NCBI GenBank assembly: GCA_964512485.1
Contig: CAZEHJ010000001.1
Coordinates: 62,001 to 126,000, forward strand
Origin: CAZEHJ01 sp964512485
GTDB lineage: Bacteria; Bacteroidota; Rhodothermia; Rhodothermales; UBA10348
DNA length: 64,000 nt
Reading direction: 5' to 3'
Part shown: positions 8,444 to 16,936 of the stretch, piece after piece
Numbering within the stretch: the stretch's first letter is position 1
How the letters are laid out: every line of letters starts with the position of its first letter
Translations under genes and position numbers: made by a program
The notes under the pieces: generated by a model
Database searches by the model: none
Told to the model about the DNA's origin: nothing
What the model saw: the letters and a program-made list of their open reading frames with translations, nothing else

Positions 8444-10891
8444 TCAGGCTGCTGTCCGTTTTCCTGCAATTCTCAAATCGACCGATCGGCGATAAACCGA
8501 AAGCGCAAATCCCAGCGAAAGGAAGATGAAACCGATCCAAACAAGGCTGATAAACGGTTTTTCGTAAGCCTGAACGACCAGCCAATCTTCTGGTGCCATG
8601 GCGACTCCTTGAATGGCGAGATTAATGGATCCAGAATCCACATTCATTCCCGTGAACGCTACAGTAATGTCCCATTCCGTCAGCGTATTCTGAACATAAT
8701 CCACCGATCTGTCTGATCGAATAATGTAAACAGGACTCATTTGCCTCGTCTCACCCGAGGCAATGTGGGTGAGTCTGAGGTTTGCACCCACAGCGACTTC
8801 CGTCGAATCGCCCAGAAATTCCTCATCAACTTCAAGGTCGAATTCGACAAACTCGATTATGTATTCATTGTCACCTACGATGCTGGAATCTCCTCTGGCA
8901 ATCGTTATCTGCCCGCTGTCATTTTGCGTCCCGAACATGACACTGGGAGATACCGCGACGAAGATATCCTTGTCGAAATAGGTCTTCAGATCCGGATTTT
9001 GGATCCACTGACCTCGATTTGACTCGTAGGCGACGGGGGCCATTTCGAATTCATGACCGTTTGGATCAACAAAATCGAGGAGGTAGGTCGGAAGGCCTTC
9101 TTCATCCACTCCATGACCTGAATAGGTAATCTGGTATCCCTGTTCAACGCGAGTTTCCCCGAGAGCCAGTATGAAATTCTCCCGACTGTCTCCGATCTGG
9201 GCGCCGTTGCGTCCTATGGGATTGCTCAAGCCGCTTGAAGCGACTATTCCGAGCACCATAACAGCAAATCCAATATGCGAGGCAGCGCCGCCAGCGAGGC
9301 GCAGGTTGCCGCGGGCGATCTTCCACATCACTTCGCCATTGCCATAGAGAGCAAAAAAGGCTACAAACACCAGTATCAACATCAGCAGATATGGTCCGTG
9401 TTGCGACCAGGTATCCATAAGCGAGGCAAACATGCCCGCCTGATTCAACGCGTCACTCCCGGTGTCTGCAAATGCAGCCGCTTCAGCAGCGCGCAGGCGA
9501 AATGGCGTCAGGAAAAACACAGCAATCGTTGAGATCGAAGCCAGCACAATGGGCCTGAAAAGCACCTTGTTGACGGTTTCCACGTTCATCTTATTCCACC
9601 AGAACAACTGTCCCAGGCCTGCCAGAAACAGGAAGATGATGGTCAACGGAAGAGACCACTTGTTGTAAAAAGCGATGGGAACGGTTGAGGGGCTATCCCT
9701 GAAAAGTCGGCCCATAATGGGTGTGCTGGTTCCCAGAAGCACGACCAGGGCGACCGCAGTGAGAATCATTGCGCCCAGGAAGATCATGAACTCCCGAGAA
9801 AGCACTTCAGGTTCATGGGTCGGCTTAGGCAATTCATTCATGCGCAGGAAGAACAATCCAAACCCTAGAATGGCCATTGTCAGAATCCACAGGAGCAGCT
9901 GATTGTACAGCCCGAGATCAACAAACGAATGGACCGAAATATCGCCAAGGATTCCACTTCGAGTGAGGAACGTGGAATAAACGACCAGGATGTACGCGAG
10001 GATTGTGAGGAACAGTGCCGCTTTGTGACTGTGCCCCGAGCGTTTCTGCACAATCATGGTGTGTACAGCCGCAATCCCGATGAGCCACGGAACGAGAGAC
10101 GAATTTTCGACGGGATCCCAGGCCCAGTATCCGCCGAAATTCAGCGTGATGTACGCCCAGTATCCGCCGAGTGCGATACCGACTCCCAGGGCCAGAACAG
10201 CGAAAAGAGACCAGGGGAGGGCAGGGCGAACCCACTCGGTGTAGCGCCTTTTCCAGAGGGCCGTAACCGCAAACGCGAACGGCACAATCATGGAAGCAAA
10301 TCCCGAAAACAATATCGGAGGGTGAATCACCATCCAGTAATTTTGAAGGAGATCATTCAACCCCTGTCCGTCTGTCGGAATAATACCCGCCTGGATCATT
10401 GGCGCAGTTGGGAATTTTTCCACGAGCGTAGCAAAAGGAGACGCTCCGATGGGGATAGAACCGATCTGCAATCCGGCGATCATAGTGATGAGAAACACCT
10501 GGCAAAGGGCTATTACCGCCATTACCGGGGATTCATATTCCCGTGCAAACTTCATCACCGCCACTCCTACGAGGGAGTTCATCACGATCCAGAGAAGAAA
10601 AGATCCTTCCTGCCCGGCCCAGCTCGCCGCTACCAGATAGTCGAGAGGAAGTGCCAGTGACGTGTTTTCATACACGTAGGCGTACTCGAATGCGTGAGTG
10701 ACGTTGAGATACATCAACAGGCCGAACGAGGCCAGAGTACCAACAGTCAATACACCCCATGAATAGCGACCGATCCTCTTCCACTCCAACACACGGTCGT
10801 CCAGCCTGGATGAGCGCAGGAAGGTGAGACCGGAAAGAATTCCGGCAACCATTGAAATCAAGATGAGCAGCTTGCCTATGGTTCCAATCAT
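8444..10891 (-). CDS. ccmF: CcmF/CcsA-type cytochrome c haem-lyase subunit
   Basis: An 815-residue polytopic membrane protein. It carries the haem-handling Trp-rich WWD signature (GGYWAWDPVENSSLVPWL) and surrounding CcmF features (the VIHPPILFSGFA segment, FLTRSGILGDISVHSF). A large soluble periplasmic domain lies near the C-terminus (about residues 580-770), followed by a last membrane helix. Known role of the family: ligating haem to CxxCH motifs of apocytochrome c on the outer face of the membrane. I start at the ATG at 10891 (MIGTIGKLLIL) because it opens directly into the first membrane helix; the 22 extra upstream codons show no family similarity. No ccmE, ccmC, ccmB or ccmG gene adjoins it, so the rest of the maturation set must lie elsewhere. 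Confidence 0.9.
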   Translation of the reverse strand: MIGTIGKLLILISMVAGILSGLTFLRSSRLDDRVLEWKRIGRYSWGVLTVGTLASFGLLMYLNVTHAFEYAYVYENTSLALPLDYLVAASWAGQEGSFLLWIVMNSLVGVAVMKFAREYESPVMAVIALCQVFLITMIAGLQIGSIPIGASPFATLVEKFPTAPMIQAGIIPTDGQGLNDLLQNYWMVIHPPILFSGFASMIVPFAFAVTALWKRRYTEWVRPALPWSLFAVLALGVGIALGGYWAYITLNFGGYWAWDPVENSSLVPWLIGIAAVHTMIVQKRSGHSHKAALFLTILAYILVVYSTFLTRSGILGDISVHSFVDLGLYNQLLLWILTMAILGFGLFFLRMNELPKPTHEPEVLSREFMIFLGAMILTAVALVVLLGTSTPIMGRLFRDSPSTVPIAFYNKWSLPLTIIFLFLAGLGQLFWWNKMNVETVNKVLFRPIVLASISTIAVFFLTPFRLRAAEAAAFADTGSDALNQAGMFASLMDTWSQHGPYLLMLILVFVAFFALYGNGEVMWKIARGNLRLAGGAASHIGFAVMVLGIVASSGLSNPIGRNGAQIGDSRENFILALGETRVEQGYQITYSGHGVDEEGLPTYLLDFVDPNGHEFEMAPVAYESNRGQWIQNPDLKTYFDKDIFVAVSPSVMFGTQNDSGQITIARGDSSIVGDNEYIIEFVEFDLEVDEEFLGDSTEVAVGANLRLTHIASGETRQMSPVYIIRSDRSVDYVQNTLTEWDITVAFTGMNVDSGSINLAIQGVAMAPEDWLVVQAYEKPFISLVWIGFIFLSLGFALSVYRRSVDLRIAGKRTAA

Positions 10892-11157
10892 AACCGGATG
10901 TATTGGTTCGAGGATCTGGTTGCAACAAGATAGACCTGCAACGCCTCGAGGTAGCATGTGGATCGCGGTCCTTTCCTGTATTCATGCTTTTTTGAAGACT
11001 GCATAATCGACCCAAAACGCCATGGACGATGGGTTTCAGGTAAATTCGTACTGTACTTCTCAGAGATGATAGCTGTGGCGGGCCGGGTTACAAGGGTGAT
11101 CCTGGACGGCGGGGACAAGAGAGATGTCGGCCACAGAGAAGTGGAAAAACAGGGCAC
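10892..11157. other. Intergenic region between ccmF and the RNA candidate
   Basis: About 265 bases with open frames in several readings but no domain similarity, no signal peptide and no consistent start. I see no gene here. It must contain the ccmF promoter unless ccmF is transcribed through from zapA. Confidence 0.4.
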
Positions 11158-11180
11158 AAAAAAAGGCTCGCCCCGCCTCA
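11158..11180 (-). terminator. Terminator of the candidate RNA
   Basis: On the minus strand GAGGC, a GGGGCGA loop, GCCT and a run of seven T form a short stem followed by a U-tract. The orientation supports minus-strand transcription of the structured region that precedes it. Confidence 0.5.
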
Positions 11181-11482
11181 AGAGTAGAAGAATCTCCTTA
11201 TCCCACATTAATGGGTACCGCTCAGTCTCTTTCGATGTCCCCTGTCGCGAGTTCGTAAAAAAACGCGTCCTGATGAATCAGGTGGGGCCTGCCGTCCGAG
11301 CCCGAAGGAGGGCTCCCTACAAGAAATTGTTAGATTCTTATCGTGTTGAAGCGGGCCGTGCCCATTCCCTAGATACGGCGGATCCTGAAATCGTGCAAAC
11401 CAATTCCGTCAGAACACGTGCTCTATTTCGTCTCAGGTGATCCCCTGAATCGGGAAAGGAGATACCTTACATGGGCTTTTCA
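11181..11482 (-). ncRNA. Candidate structured RNA downstream of zapA, possibly 6S RNA
   Basis: A non-coding stretch of about 300 bases whose ends pair: TCTCCTT (11462-11456, minus strand) with AAGGAGA (11199-11193). Inside are several perfect hairpins, for example GAGCCC/GGGCTC around a TCCTTC loop near the middle, CCTGA/TCAGG, AAGAA/TTCTT and TCAGG/CCTGA. A promoter-like pair lies just upstream and a U-tract terminator just downstream, both in the minus orientation. Position supports 6S RNA, because ssrS follows zapA in many bacteria; 6S binds RNA polymerase holoenzyme in stationary phase. Against it, the span enclosed by the end helix (270 bases) is longer than usual and I could not draw the long single arm with a central bubble. 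The strand and limits are my best estimate. Confidence 0.4.
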
Positions 11483-11486
11483 TGAG

Positions 11487-11515
11487 AAAAAAGTAGCCAG
11501 ATGGTGCTCGTCAAG
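11487..11515 (-). promoter_or_regulatory. Putative promoter of the structured RNA
   Basis: On the minus strand TTG (11514-11512) lies 16 bases before TACTTTTT (11495-11488), close to the Bacteroidota pattern TTG-N(17-23)-TAnnTTTG. It would start transcription near 11482, about 20 bases before the closing helix. Confidence 0.3.
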
Positions 11516-11531
11516 ACCCGGAGAAAATGTC

Positions 11532-11825
11532 TCAGGACAGTAGAGCTTTAGAAAGTTTTTTCTCAAGATTGGTCAAAACGTCATTAACGTGTTCACCAGG
11601 ATCCATGCCGCTGGCTCGCTCGACGAACAATTCTTCCGTAATGGCGAGCGCGCTGATGACGGCAGCAGTCAGATCTGATTGTTCAGGATGAGCCTGTTTA
11701 AATGCTCTCAGTTTCGTGTCCAGGTACTCTGCCATTTCCAGCGTGGCAAGTTCGTCATCTTCCGAAACTCGCAGCGTGTAGTCCTTTCCAAGGAGACGGA
11801 CCTTTAAGGGTGTGCTTTCAGACAT
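11532..11825 (-). CDS. zapA: Cell division protein ZapA
   Basis: A 97-residue protein with the ZapA fold: an N-terminal beta strand segment (LKVRLLGKDYTLRVSEDDE), the ATLEMAEYLDTKLRAFK helix, and a C-terminal coiled coil. ZapA binds FtsZ and cross-links protofilaments in the Z-ring. I use the ATG at 11825, since upstream residues would overlap the end of the preceding gene and have no family match. It is the last coding gene of the pheS-pheT-coiled coil-zapA group, 7 bases after its neighbour. The pheT/zapA association is commonly seen in Bacteroidota. Confidence 0.85.
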   Translation of the reverse strand: MSESTPLKVRLLGKDYTLRVSEDDELATLEMAEYLDTKLRAFKQAHPEQSDLTAAVISALAITEELFVERASGMDPGEHVNDVLTNLEKKLSKALLS

Positions 11826-11832
11826 GGTCTTT

Positions 11833-12216
11833 TCAGGCAGTTGATTCAGTGTCAGTCGATTCTTCGCGTTCGATATAGCCATCGATGACGGCTATGTAGG
11901 TTTCCAGCTGCGAGCGAAGGTCGGATGGGCCTTCGTTGAACACGACAGCTGTTCCGTCAGGAGCCTCGATGGACCGACTTTTCAACACCTCAATTTCTTT
12001 GTGCAGGGCATGGTTTTCAGTCCGAAGTCGTTTCAACTCCTTAACCGCCATGTCAATGCGGCTGCGGAGCCTCTCCAACGCTCGCGTACCCTTGAGATGG
12101 GTGGGCCCTTTTTTCTTGGTCTTTTTTCCCTTTGAAGTCTTCGGGTCGCCGGGCGAAAACATGTTCTGCTGTCCCGGAAGTTCTTCGGTCGGGATACCCT
12201 GTTCCTCGGAAGCCAT
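11833..12216 (-). CDS. Small coiled-coil protein between pheT and zapA
   Basis: A 127-residue soluble protein. The first ~45 residues are Lys- and Pro-rich and probably disordered (KGKKTKKKG). Residues about 45-80 form a heptad-rich coiled coil (RLRSRIDMAVKELKRL onward). The C-terminus has a second amphipathic stretch (LRSQLETYIAVIDGYI). I do not recognise a named family. The position immediately before zapA and the coiled coil recall ZapB-like division partners, but this is inference from context only. It is separated from pheT by 69 bases and from zapA by 7. Confidence 0.7.
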   Translation of the reverse strand: MASEEQGIPTEELPGQQNMFSPGDPKTSKGKKTKKKGPTHLKGTRALERLRSRIDMAVKELKRLRTENHALHKEIEVLKSRSIEAPDGTAVVFNEGPSDLRSQLETYIAVIDGYIEREESTDTESTA

Positions 12217-12285
12217 GATGTCAAGAATCGATTGTCAGACTATGAAGACGTCTCGCAAGAAGTCTCTTTCCAGAATATAGTACTG

Positions 12286-14766
12286 TTATCGAAGTTTGGC
12301 ACCAAATTCTGACTCAAGAACTTTGAGTACTTTGGCAACAACCTTTTCCACATCCTTGTCCCGCAAGGTTCGGTCGGCCCCGAGTCGCATGCCGAACGCG
12401 ATGCTCTTCTCGTCCTCAGCTACGTGCTCGCCCTCATAAAGATCGAAGACCGATACATGCTTCAACAGCGGCTGACCCGCTTGTCTGATTGCCTGAAGCA
12501 TGGGTCCGGCGGGTTGCGCGCGATCCACAACAACAGCAATATCGCGTTCTACGACAGGGAATCTGCTGACGGCCTGGAATCTCGCGCGTACCGCACCGCC
12601 TGCGAGATCGCAAATCGTAGTCCAGTCGAGTTCTGCGACGACCGCTCCCTCTCGAACCGAAAATCGCTCGGAGACTTCCTCGTTCACACGAAGAATGCTG
12701 CCCAAAAAGCGTTTCCCGGAGAACACTCCAACGCCATAGGAAGCGATGTTGTCAGATTCCGACTCGACATAGCGAATATCCTGAACTCCGACCGACGTCA
12801 GGATCAGGTCCACAGCTCCCTTTACATCATACAGGTCGGCATCGCGGGCACCCGCATACCAACCTTGCTCTGACCACGTGCCCGCAATACCCACGATGAG
12901 CGTTTCGATTTCGGTATAGTCGCCAACCATGGTCAAATTGGTCTGGCGTTTTGTATGTACTCGACCGAATTCGAAGAGCTTGATGGCCGTTTGACCGTGG
13001 TTCTGGTTGTGACCGATCACTTTCAGCATGCCCGGAAGCAGGGATGGGCGCAGCGCGGCCATTTCCGTCGTGATAGGATTCAGCGTTTCGACAACTTCGC
13101 CTTTAAACCTTCCGGCCGGAAGGGAAGCAGCATTGAAGGACAGTGCGGTTTCCTGGGGAAGCATTGAGTTGGTGTACACCTCCCTGAATCCCGCACCAGA
13201 CAGGATGTCGCGAGCACGCTCGCGTAACTGCCGAACGATCGTCATTCCCGGCGTGAAATTCGGAAGACGTGAATGAGTTGGTTCTGGAATGTTATCGTAT
13301 CCGAAGAGCCGTGCGATTTCTTCAATCACATCGATCTCGCGTTCCACATCAGGTCTGAAAGAAGGAACTGTGACATCCCACACGCGAGGGCTCGCGGACG
13401 TTTCTGATACGCCAAACCCGATCGCCTTGAGAAGGCGGACCATTTCACCGTCATCAATATGTGTCCCGACGATATCGACGGCTCGGGAAGCTCTTACGGA
13501 AATTACCGCAGGTTCGTATTTAACAGGATGGGTATCGACCATTCCATCAACTATCTGTCCGCCCGCCAATTCTACCATGAGGTCAGCCGCACGCTTTGCG
13601 GCCCATGCCTGTCCCTCTGCGTCAATACCGCGCTCGAATCGATACGAGGCGTCCGTCTGAAGGCCCAGCGCCTTTGCAGTTCTTCTGATGTTCGATGGTT
13701 CGAAGTACGCGCTTTCAATCAGGACATTTACAGTTGAGTCGGTCACTTCAGAATTTTCACCACCCATCACGCCCGCAATCGCGACCTCGCGTTCACCGTC
13801 ACAAATCATCAGTGTACCATCGGGTAATTCGCGCTCTTTCGAGTCGAGCGTTGTGAATTTGGATTCTCCGCTCGTCTTGCGAACAATTATTTCGCCGCCT
13901 GCTACCTGATCAAAATCGAACGCGTGAAGCGGTTGACCGCATTCGTACATCACGTAGTTGGTTATGTCAACGATGTTGTTTCGCGGGCGCAGTCCGATGG
14001 TGAGCAATCTCTGTTTCAACCAAAACGGTGATTCCTTTATTTCCACTCCCCGAACCAAAATGCCTACGTATCTGTGGCATTCCTGACTCGCTTGGATCGA
14101 GACCTTCACGCTCTCGTTTACCGTGCCACCACTCTCAGGTATCTGTACTTCCGGGACCTTGACGATGGTCTCAGTCAGCGCTGCTACGTCACGTGAGATC
14201 CCGATGTGGCTGATGGCATCCGGACGGTTCGGAGTAATGGCGATATCAATGGCATTGTCTGAAGCAACCATATCTCTGAAAGCCAGATAGTCACTGAAGG
14301 AGGATCCGATTTCTGCTGAATCATCCAGAACCATGATGCCGTCATGGGCCGCGCCCAATTCCAGTTCGTCTTCGGCGCAGATCATTCCGTGGCTCTCCTG
14401 ACCGCGGATCTTCGCCTTTTTCATCTTCACCGGAACCCGTTCGTCCGGATTTTCTCGCGATGGCAGATTCAGAATCGTCCCAATCGTGGCCACGGCGACC
14501 TTTTGACCCGCAGCCACATTCGGCGCTCCACATACGATGTTAAGGGGCTCTTCGCCTCCTGTATCGACCGTGCACACGGACAGACGATCTGCATCAGGAT
14601 GCTTCTCGGCAGACAGGACATGTCCGACGACGACACCGTTCAGGTCACTGCCTGTCGCGTCGACGGATTCAACTTCGAGGCCACACATGGTCAACTTTTC
14701 GGCCAGGTCATCGGTCGAAAGAGAATGATCAACGTAATCAGCGAGCCAGTTTGTACTGATAATCAT
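12286..14766 (-). CDS. pheT: Phenylalanyl-tRNA synthetase beta subunit
   Basis: An 826-residue bacterial-type PheT. Domains in order: N-terminal B1 with an EMAP/tRNA-binding fold (about 40-160, GHVLSAEKHPDADRLSVC), B3/B4 editing module (about 215-390), B5 DNA-binding-like domain (about 410-485), a catalytic-like core, and a C-terminal anticodon-binding FDX-ACB domain (about 735-826, SRFPVVERDIAVVVD). It forms the alpha2-beta2 enzyme with PheS, encoded 53 bases upstream. Length and order are normal. Confidence 0.97.
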   Translation of the reverse strand: MIISTNWLADYVDHSLSTDDLAEKLTMCGLEVESVDATGSDLNGVVVGHVLSAEKHPDADRLSVCTVDTGGEEPLNIVCGAPNVAAGQKVAVATIGTILNLPSRENPDERVPVKMKKAKIRGQESHGMICAEDELELGAAHDGIMVLDDSAEIGSSFSDYLAFRDMVASDNAIDIAITPNRPDAISHIGISRDVAALTETIVKVPEVQIPESGGTVNESVKVSIQASQECHRYVGILVRGVEIKESPFWLKQRLLTIGLRPRNNIVDITNYVMYECGQPLHAFDFDQVAGGEIIVRKTSGESKFTTLDSKERELPDGTLMICDGEREVAIAGVMGGENSEVTDSTVNVLIESAYFEPSNIRRTAKALGLQTDASYRFERGIDAEGQAWAAKRAADLMVELAGGQIVDGMVDTHPVKYEPAVISVRASRAVDIVGTHIDDGEMVRLLKAIGFGVSETSASPRVWDVTVPSFRPDVEREIDVIEEIARLFGYDNIPEPTHSRLPNFTPGMTIVRQLRERARDILSGAGFREVYTNSMLPQETALSFNAASLPAGRFKGEVVETLNPITTEMAALRPSLLPGMLKVIGHNQNHGQTAIKLFEFGRVHTKRQTNLTMVGDYTEIETLIVGIAGTWSEQGWYAGARDADLYDVKGAVDLILTSVGVQDIRYVESESDNIASYGVGVFSGKRFLGSILRVNEEVSERFSVREGAVVAELDWTTICDLAGGAVRARFQAVSRFPVVERDIAVVVDRAQPAGPMLQAIRQAGQPLLKHVSVFDLYEGEHVAEDEKSIAFGMRLGADRTLRDKDVEKVVAKVLKVLESEFGAKLR

Positions 14767-14819
14767 GTCAGAAAAAACGTCAGTTTGTTTGCAGTTTGTT
14801 CAGCGAATCAGTGGAGTTC

Positions 14820-15866
14820 TCAGCTGAACTGCTCTAAGAATCGGATATCGTTTTCGTACAGAATGCGGATATCATCAATGCCATAACGCAACATTGCTAT
14901 CCGCTCAACGCCCATTCCGAAGGCGTAGCCAGTGTATCGCTCAGAGTCGATTCCGACACCCTCCAGAACATTCGGATCGACCATACCGCATCCCAGAATT
15001 TCCATCCAACGACCTCCGCCCGGGAGATCGTCATCTTGCCACCATATGTCCACTTCTGCACTGGGTTCGGTGAATGGAAAGAAGCTGGGACGAAATCTCA
15101 TGACAACATCTTCACCGAATAGCGTGCGAGCAAACGCGTGAAGAATCTGCTTCAAGTCGGCCATGGTCACTCCTTCGTCCACATAGAGACCCTCAACCTG
15201 ATGAAACAGGCAGTAGGATTTATAGGAGATCGCCTCATTTCGATAGACACGGCCAGGGACGATCACCCGAATCGGGGGTTCACGATTTTCCATGACTCGG
15301 ATCTGGACCGGGGAAGTGTGCGTCCTTAGCAAAATTCCGTCGTCCGAGTTTTCGGGTTCCTCGATGAAGAAAGTGTCCTGCATATCCCGGGCAGGGTGGT
15401 CCGGAGGGAAATTGAGCGCAGAAAAATTGTGCCAGTCGTCCTCGATTTCCGGTCCTTCGGCGACTTCAAAACCGTAGCTCTCAAAAACCTTCGTGATGAG
15501 ACGCTGAGCCTGGGTAATCGGGTGCAGACTTCCCTGAGGCAACGTCCGTCCCGGAAGCGTCAGATCAGATGGAGCAGCCCCGGCCGCCGCTCCCCCACTG
15601 AGGGCAGATGCGGCTTCCTCAAGGCGGGCTTCGACTCTGGCTTTGGCGGCATTGATCTGCTGCCCGAATTCTTTTCTGTCTTCTGGTGCCACGTCCGGAA
15701 TCCGTTTCAGGAGGGCCGTTATCTGCCCCTGCTTCCTGCTCAAAAACCTGATTCGGTAGTCGTCGGCAGCCTGGGTGGAGTCCAGCGCTGTGTCTTCGAT
15801 CTCATTCTTGAGATCGTTAAGTGCCGTCAGAGCGGCTTCCGCGACGTTTGTGTTAGACTCTTCCAT
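14820..15866 (-). CDS. pheS: Phenylalanyl-tRNA synthetase alpha subunit
   Basis: A 348-residue class II synthetase subunit. An N-terminal coiled-coil tRNA-binding arm (1-100) precedes the catalytic core with motif 2 (VYRNEAISYKSYCLFHQVEG) and motif 3 (GYAFGMGVERIAMLRYGI). It forms phenylalanyl-adenylate and charges tRNA-Phe together with PheT. It is the first gene after the rplT terminator, so it probably has its own promoter in the short gap of about 60 bases, or is expressed by read-through. No attenuator leader peptide is visible. Confidence 0.97.
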   Translation of the reverse strand: MEESNTNVAEAALTALNDLKNEIEDTALDSTQAADDYRIRFLSRKQGQITALLKRIPDVAPEDRKEFGQQINAAKARVEARLEEAASALSGGAAAGAAPSDLTLPGRTLPQGSLHPITQAQRLITKVFESYGFEVAEGPEIEDDWHNFSALNFPPDHPARDMQDTFFIEEPENSDDGILLRTHTSPVQIRVMENREPPIRVIVPGRVYRNEAISYKSYCLFHQVEGLYVDEGVTMADLKQILHAFARTLFGEDVVMRFRPSFFPFTEPSAEVDIWWQDDDLPGGGRWMEILGCGMVDPNVLEGVGIDSERYTGYAFGMGVERIAMLRYGIDDIRILYENDIRFLEQFS

Positions 15867-15928
15867 ATCGGATCTCGTTGGATCAGCTTCCAGGTTGGCC
15901 CGGAGGGGAATTCAGTATTGCAATAAAC

Positions 15929-15964
15929 AAAAAAATCCCGCCTGACCTGTTAAAGGAGGCGGGA
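15929..15964 (-). terminator. Terminator of the infC-rpmI-rplT transcript
   Basis: On the minus strand AGTCCCGCCT pairs with AGGCGGGA (core arms 15957-15964 and 15936-15943), followed at once by seven T. A classical rho-independent terminator between rplT and pheS. Confidence 0.85.
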
Positions 15965-16080
15965 CTTTTGAAACTGTGCGAATCCATCAGGAACGGTATT
16001 CGACCAGCACCACCTTTAACAGTCAGAGGGTAGTGCGGTGATAAATCGTTCGATGTGTCGCATAGCTGTTGTCATTTTCC

Positions 16081-16425
16081 TTAAGAGGCTTTTTTGACAA
16101 CCGCCGAGAAGGTGTCCGGATCGTGCATTGCGAGGTCAGCAAGAACCTTTCGATTGAGCTGGACATCGGCCTTACGAAGCGATCCCATGAGCTGCGAATA
16201 CGTCGTATCGTTGAGGCGGGCGCCTGCGTTGATACGCGAAATCCACAAACGGCGGAACTGGCGCTTGCGTGCGCGGCGATCACGGTACTGGTAGGTGAGT
16301 GCTTTTTCAACCGCATTCTTGGAAACGGTATATACGTTTTTCCTGCGGCCCCAATAGCCTTTGGCCATCGACATAATCTTCTTACGTCGTTTCCTCGAGG
16401 CTACTCTGTTAGTTGCGCGTGGCAT
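16081..16425 (-). CDS. rplT: Ribosomal protein L20
   Basis: A 114-residue, very basic protein with the typical N-terminal extension (RVASRKRRKKIM) and globular C-terminal domain (LRKADVQLNRKVLADLA). L20 binds 23S rRNA early in large-subunit assembly and in several bacteria represses its own operon. It lies 104 bases after rpmI in the conserved order infC-rpmI-rplT and is followed by a terminator. Confidence 0.97.
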   Translation of the reverse strand: MPRATNRVASRKRRKKIMSMAKGYWGRRKNVYTVSKNAVEKALTYQYRDRRARKRQFRRLWISRINAGARLNDTTYSQLMGSLRKADVQLNRKVLADLAMHDPDTFSAVVKKAS

Positions 16426-16529
16426 TTTACTTTACTCTTTCTCTACTGTTGGTTGCTCTTGATACCCTTTGCCATCTGTTCAAGAAGAATCCCGATCAGC
16501 GGCTGGGGTGGCGTCTGTAAGTGCGGTTG

Positions 16530-16724
16530 TCAGCCGTTGATAAGCTTGCGAATCCGCGGCTCATCGGCTTTGTCGACCAGAGTCGCCTGGCGCAAGTTGC
16601 GCTTGGTTTTCGGTGACTTCTTGGTCAGAATGTGACTTGCGAACGCTTTTTTACGCTTGATACGACCAGTTCCGGTCAATTTGAAGCGCTTTTTAGCTCC
16701 GCTATTTGATTTCATTTTCGGCAT
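16530..16724 (-). CDS. rpmI: Ribosomal protein L35
   Basis: A 64-residue basic protein starting MPKMKSNSGAKKRFK, the family's usual N-terminus, so the ATG at 16724 is chosen over the open frame further upstream. It ends DEPRIRKLING. L35 is a large-subunit protein. The 212-base gap to infC holds no gene; a translational operator for L20 could lie there, but I cannot fold one convincingly. Confidence 0.97.
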   Translation of the reverse strand: MPKMKSNSGAKKRFKLTGTGRIKRKKAFASHILTKKSPKTKRNLRQATLVDKADEPRIRKLING

Positions 16725-16936
16725 AAATGTGCCTCGATCTTGCAAAAACAGGCAGGGTGTGCCTGAACAGCAATTATTGGTGTTCTTTCTGAATCCGAAA
16801 CAGGGTCGGGTGCAGAAATGACTGAGCCTCAAAAACTACGAAAACGGGCCAGATTCCGCAACATCCAACTCGGTCAAGAACTGTCGAATTGCGTTGAGAA
16901 TTCCGTGAATCAGGCGTCTCGAAGACCAATGGTGCG

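Noticed and set aside
9929..10660. 243-codon plus-strand frame antisense to ccmF
   Set aside because: The coding strand shows the CcmF signature; this frame is arginine/histidine-rich with no domain.
10958..11440. 160-codon plus-strand frame across the ccmF/zapA gap
   Set aside because: It covers the structured RNA candidate, has no domain similarity and no plausible ribosome site.
16437..16529. Possible L20 operator before rplT
   Set aside because: Stems can be drawn, but none matches the known L20-binding geometry.
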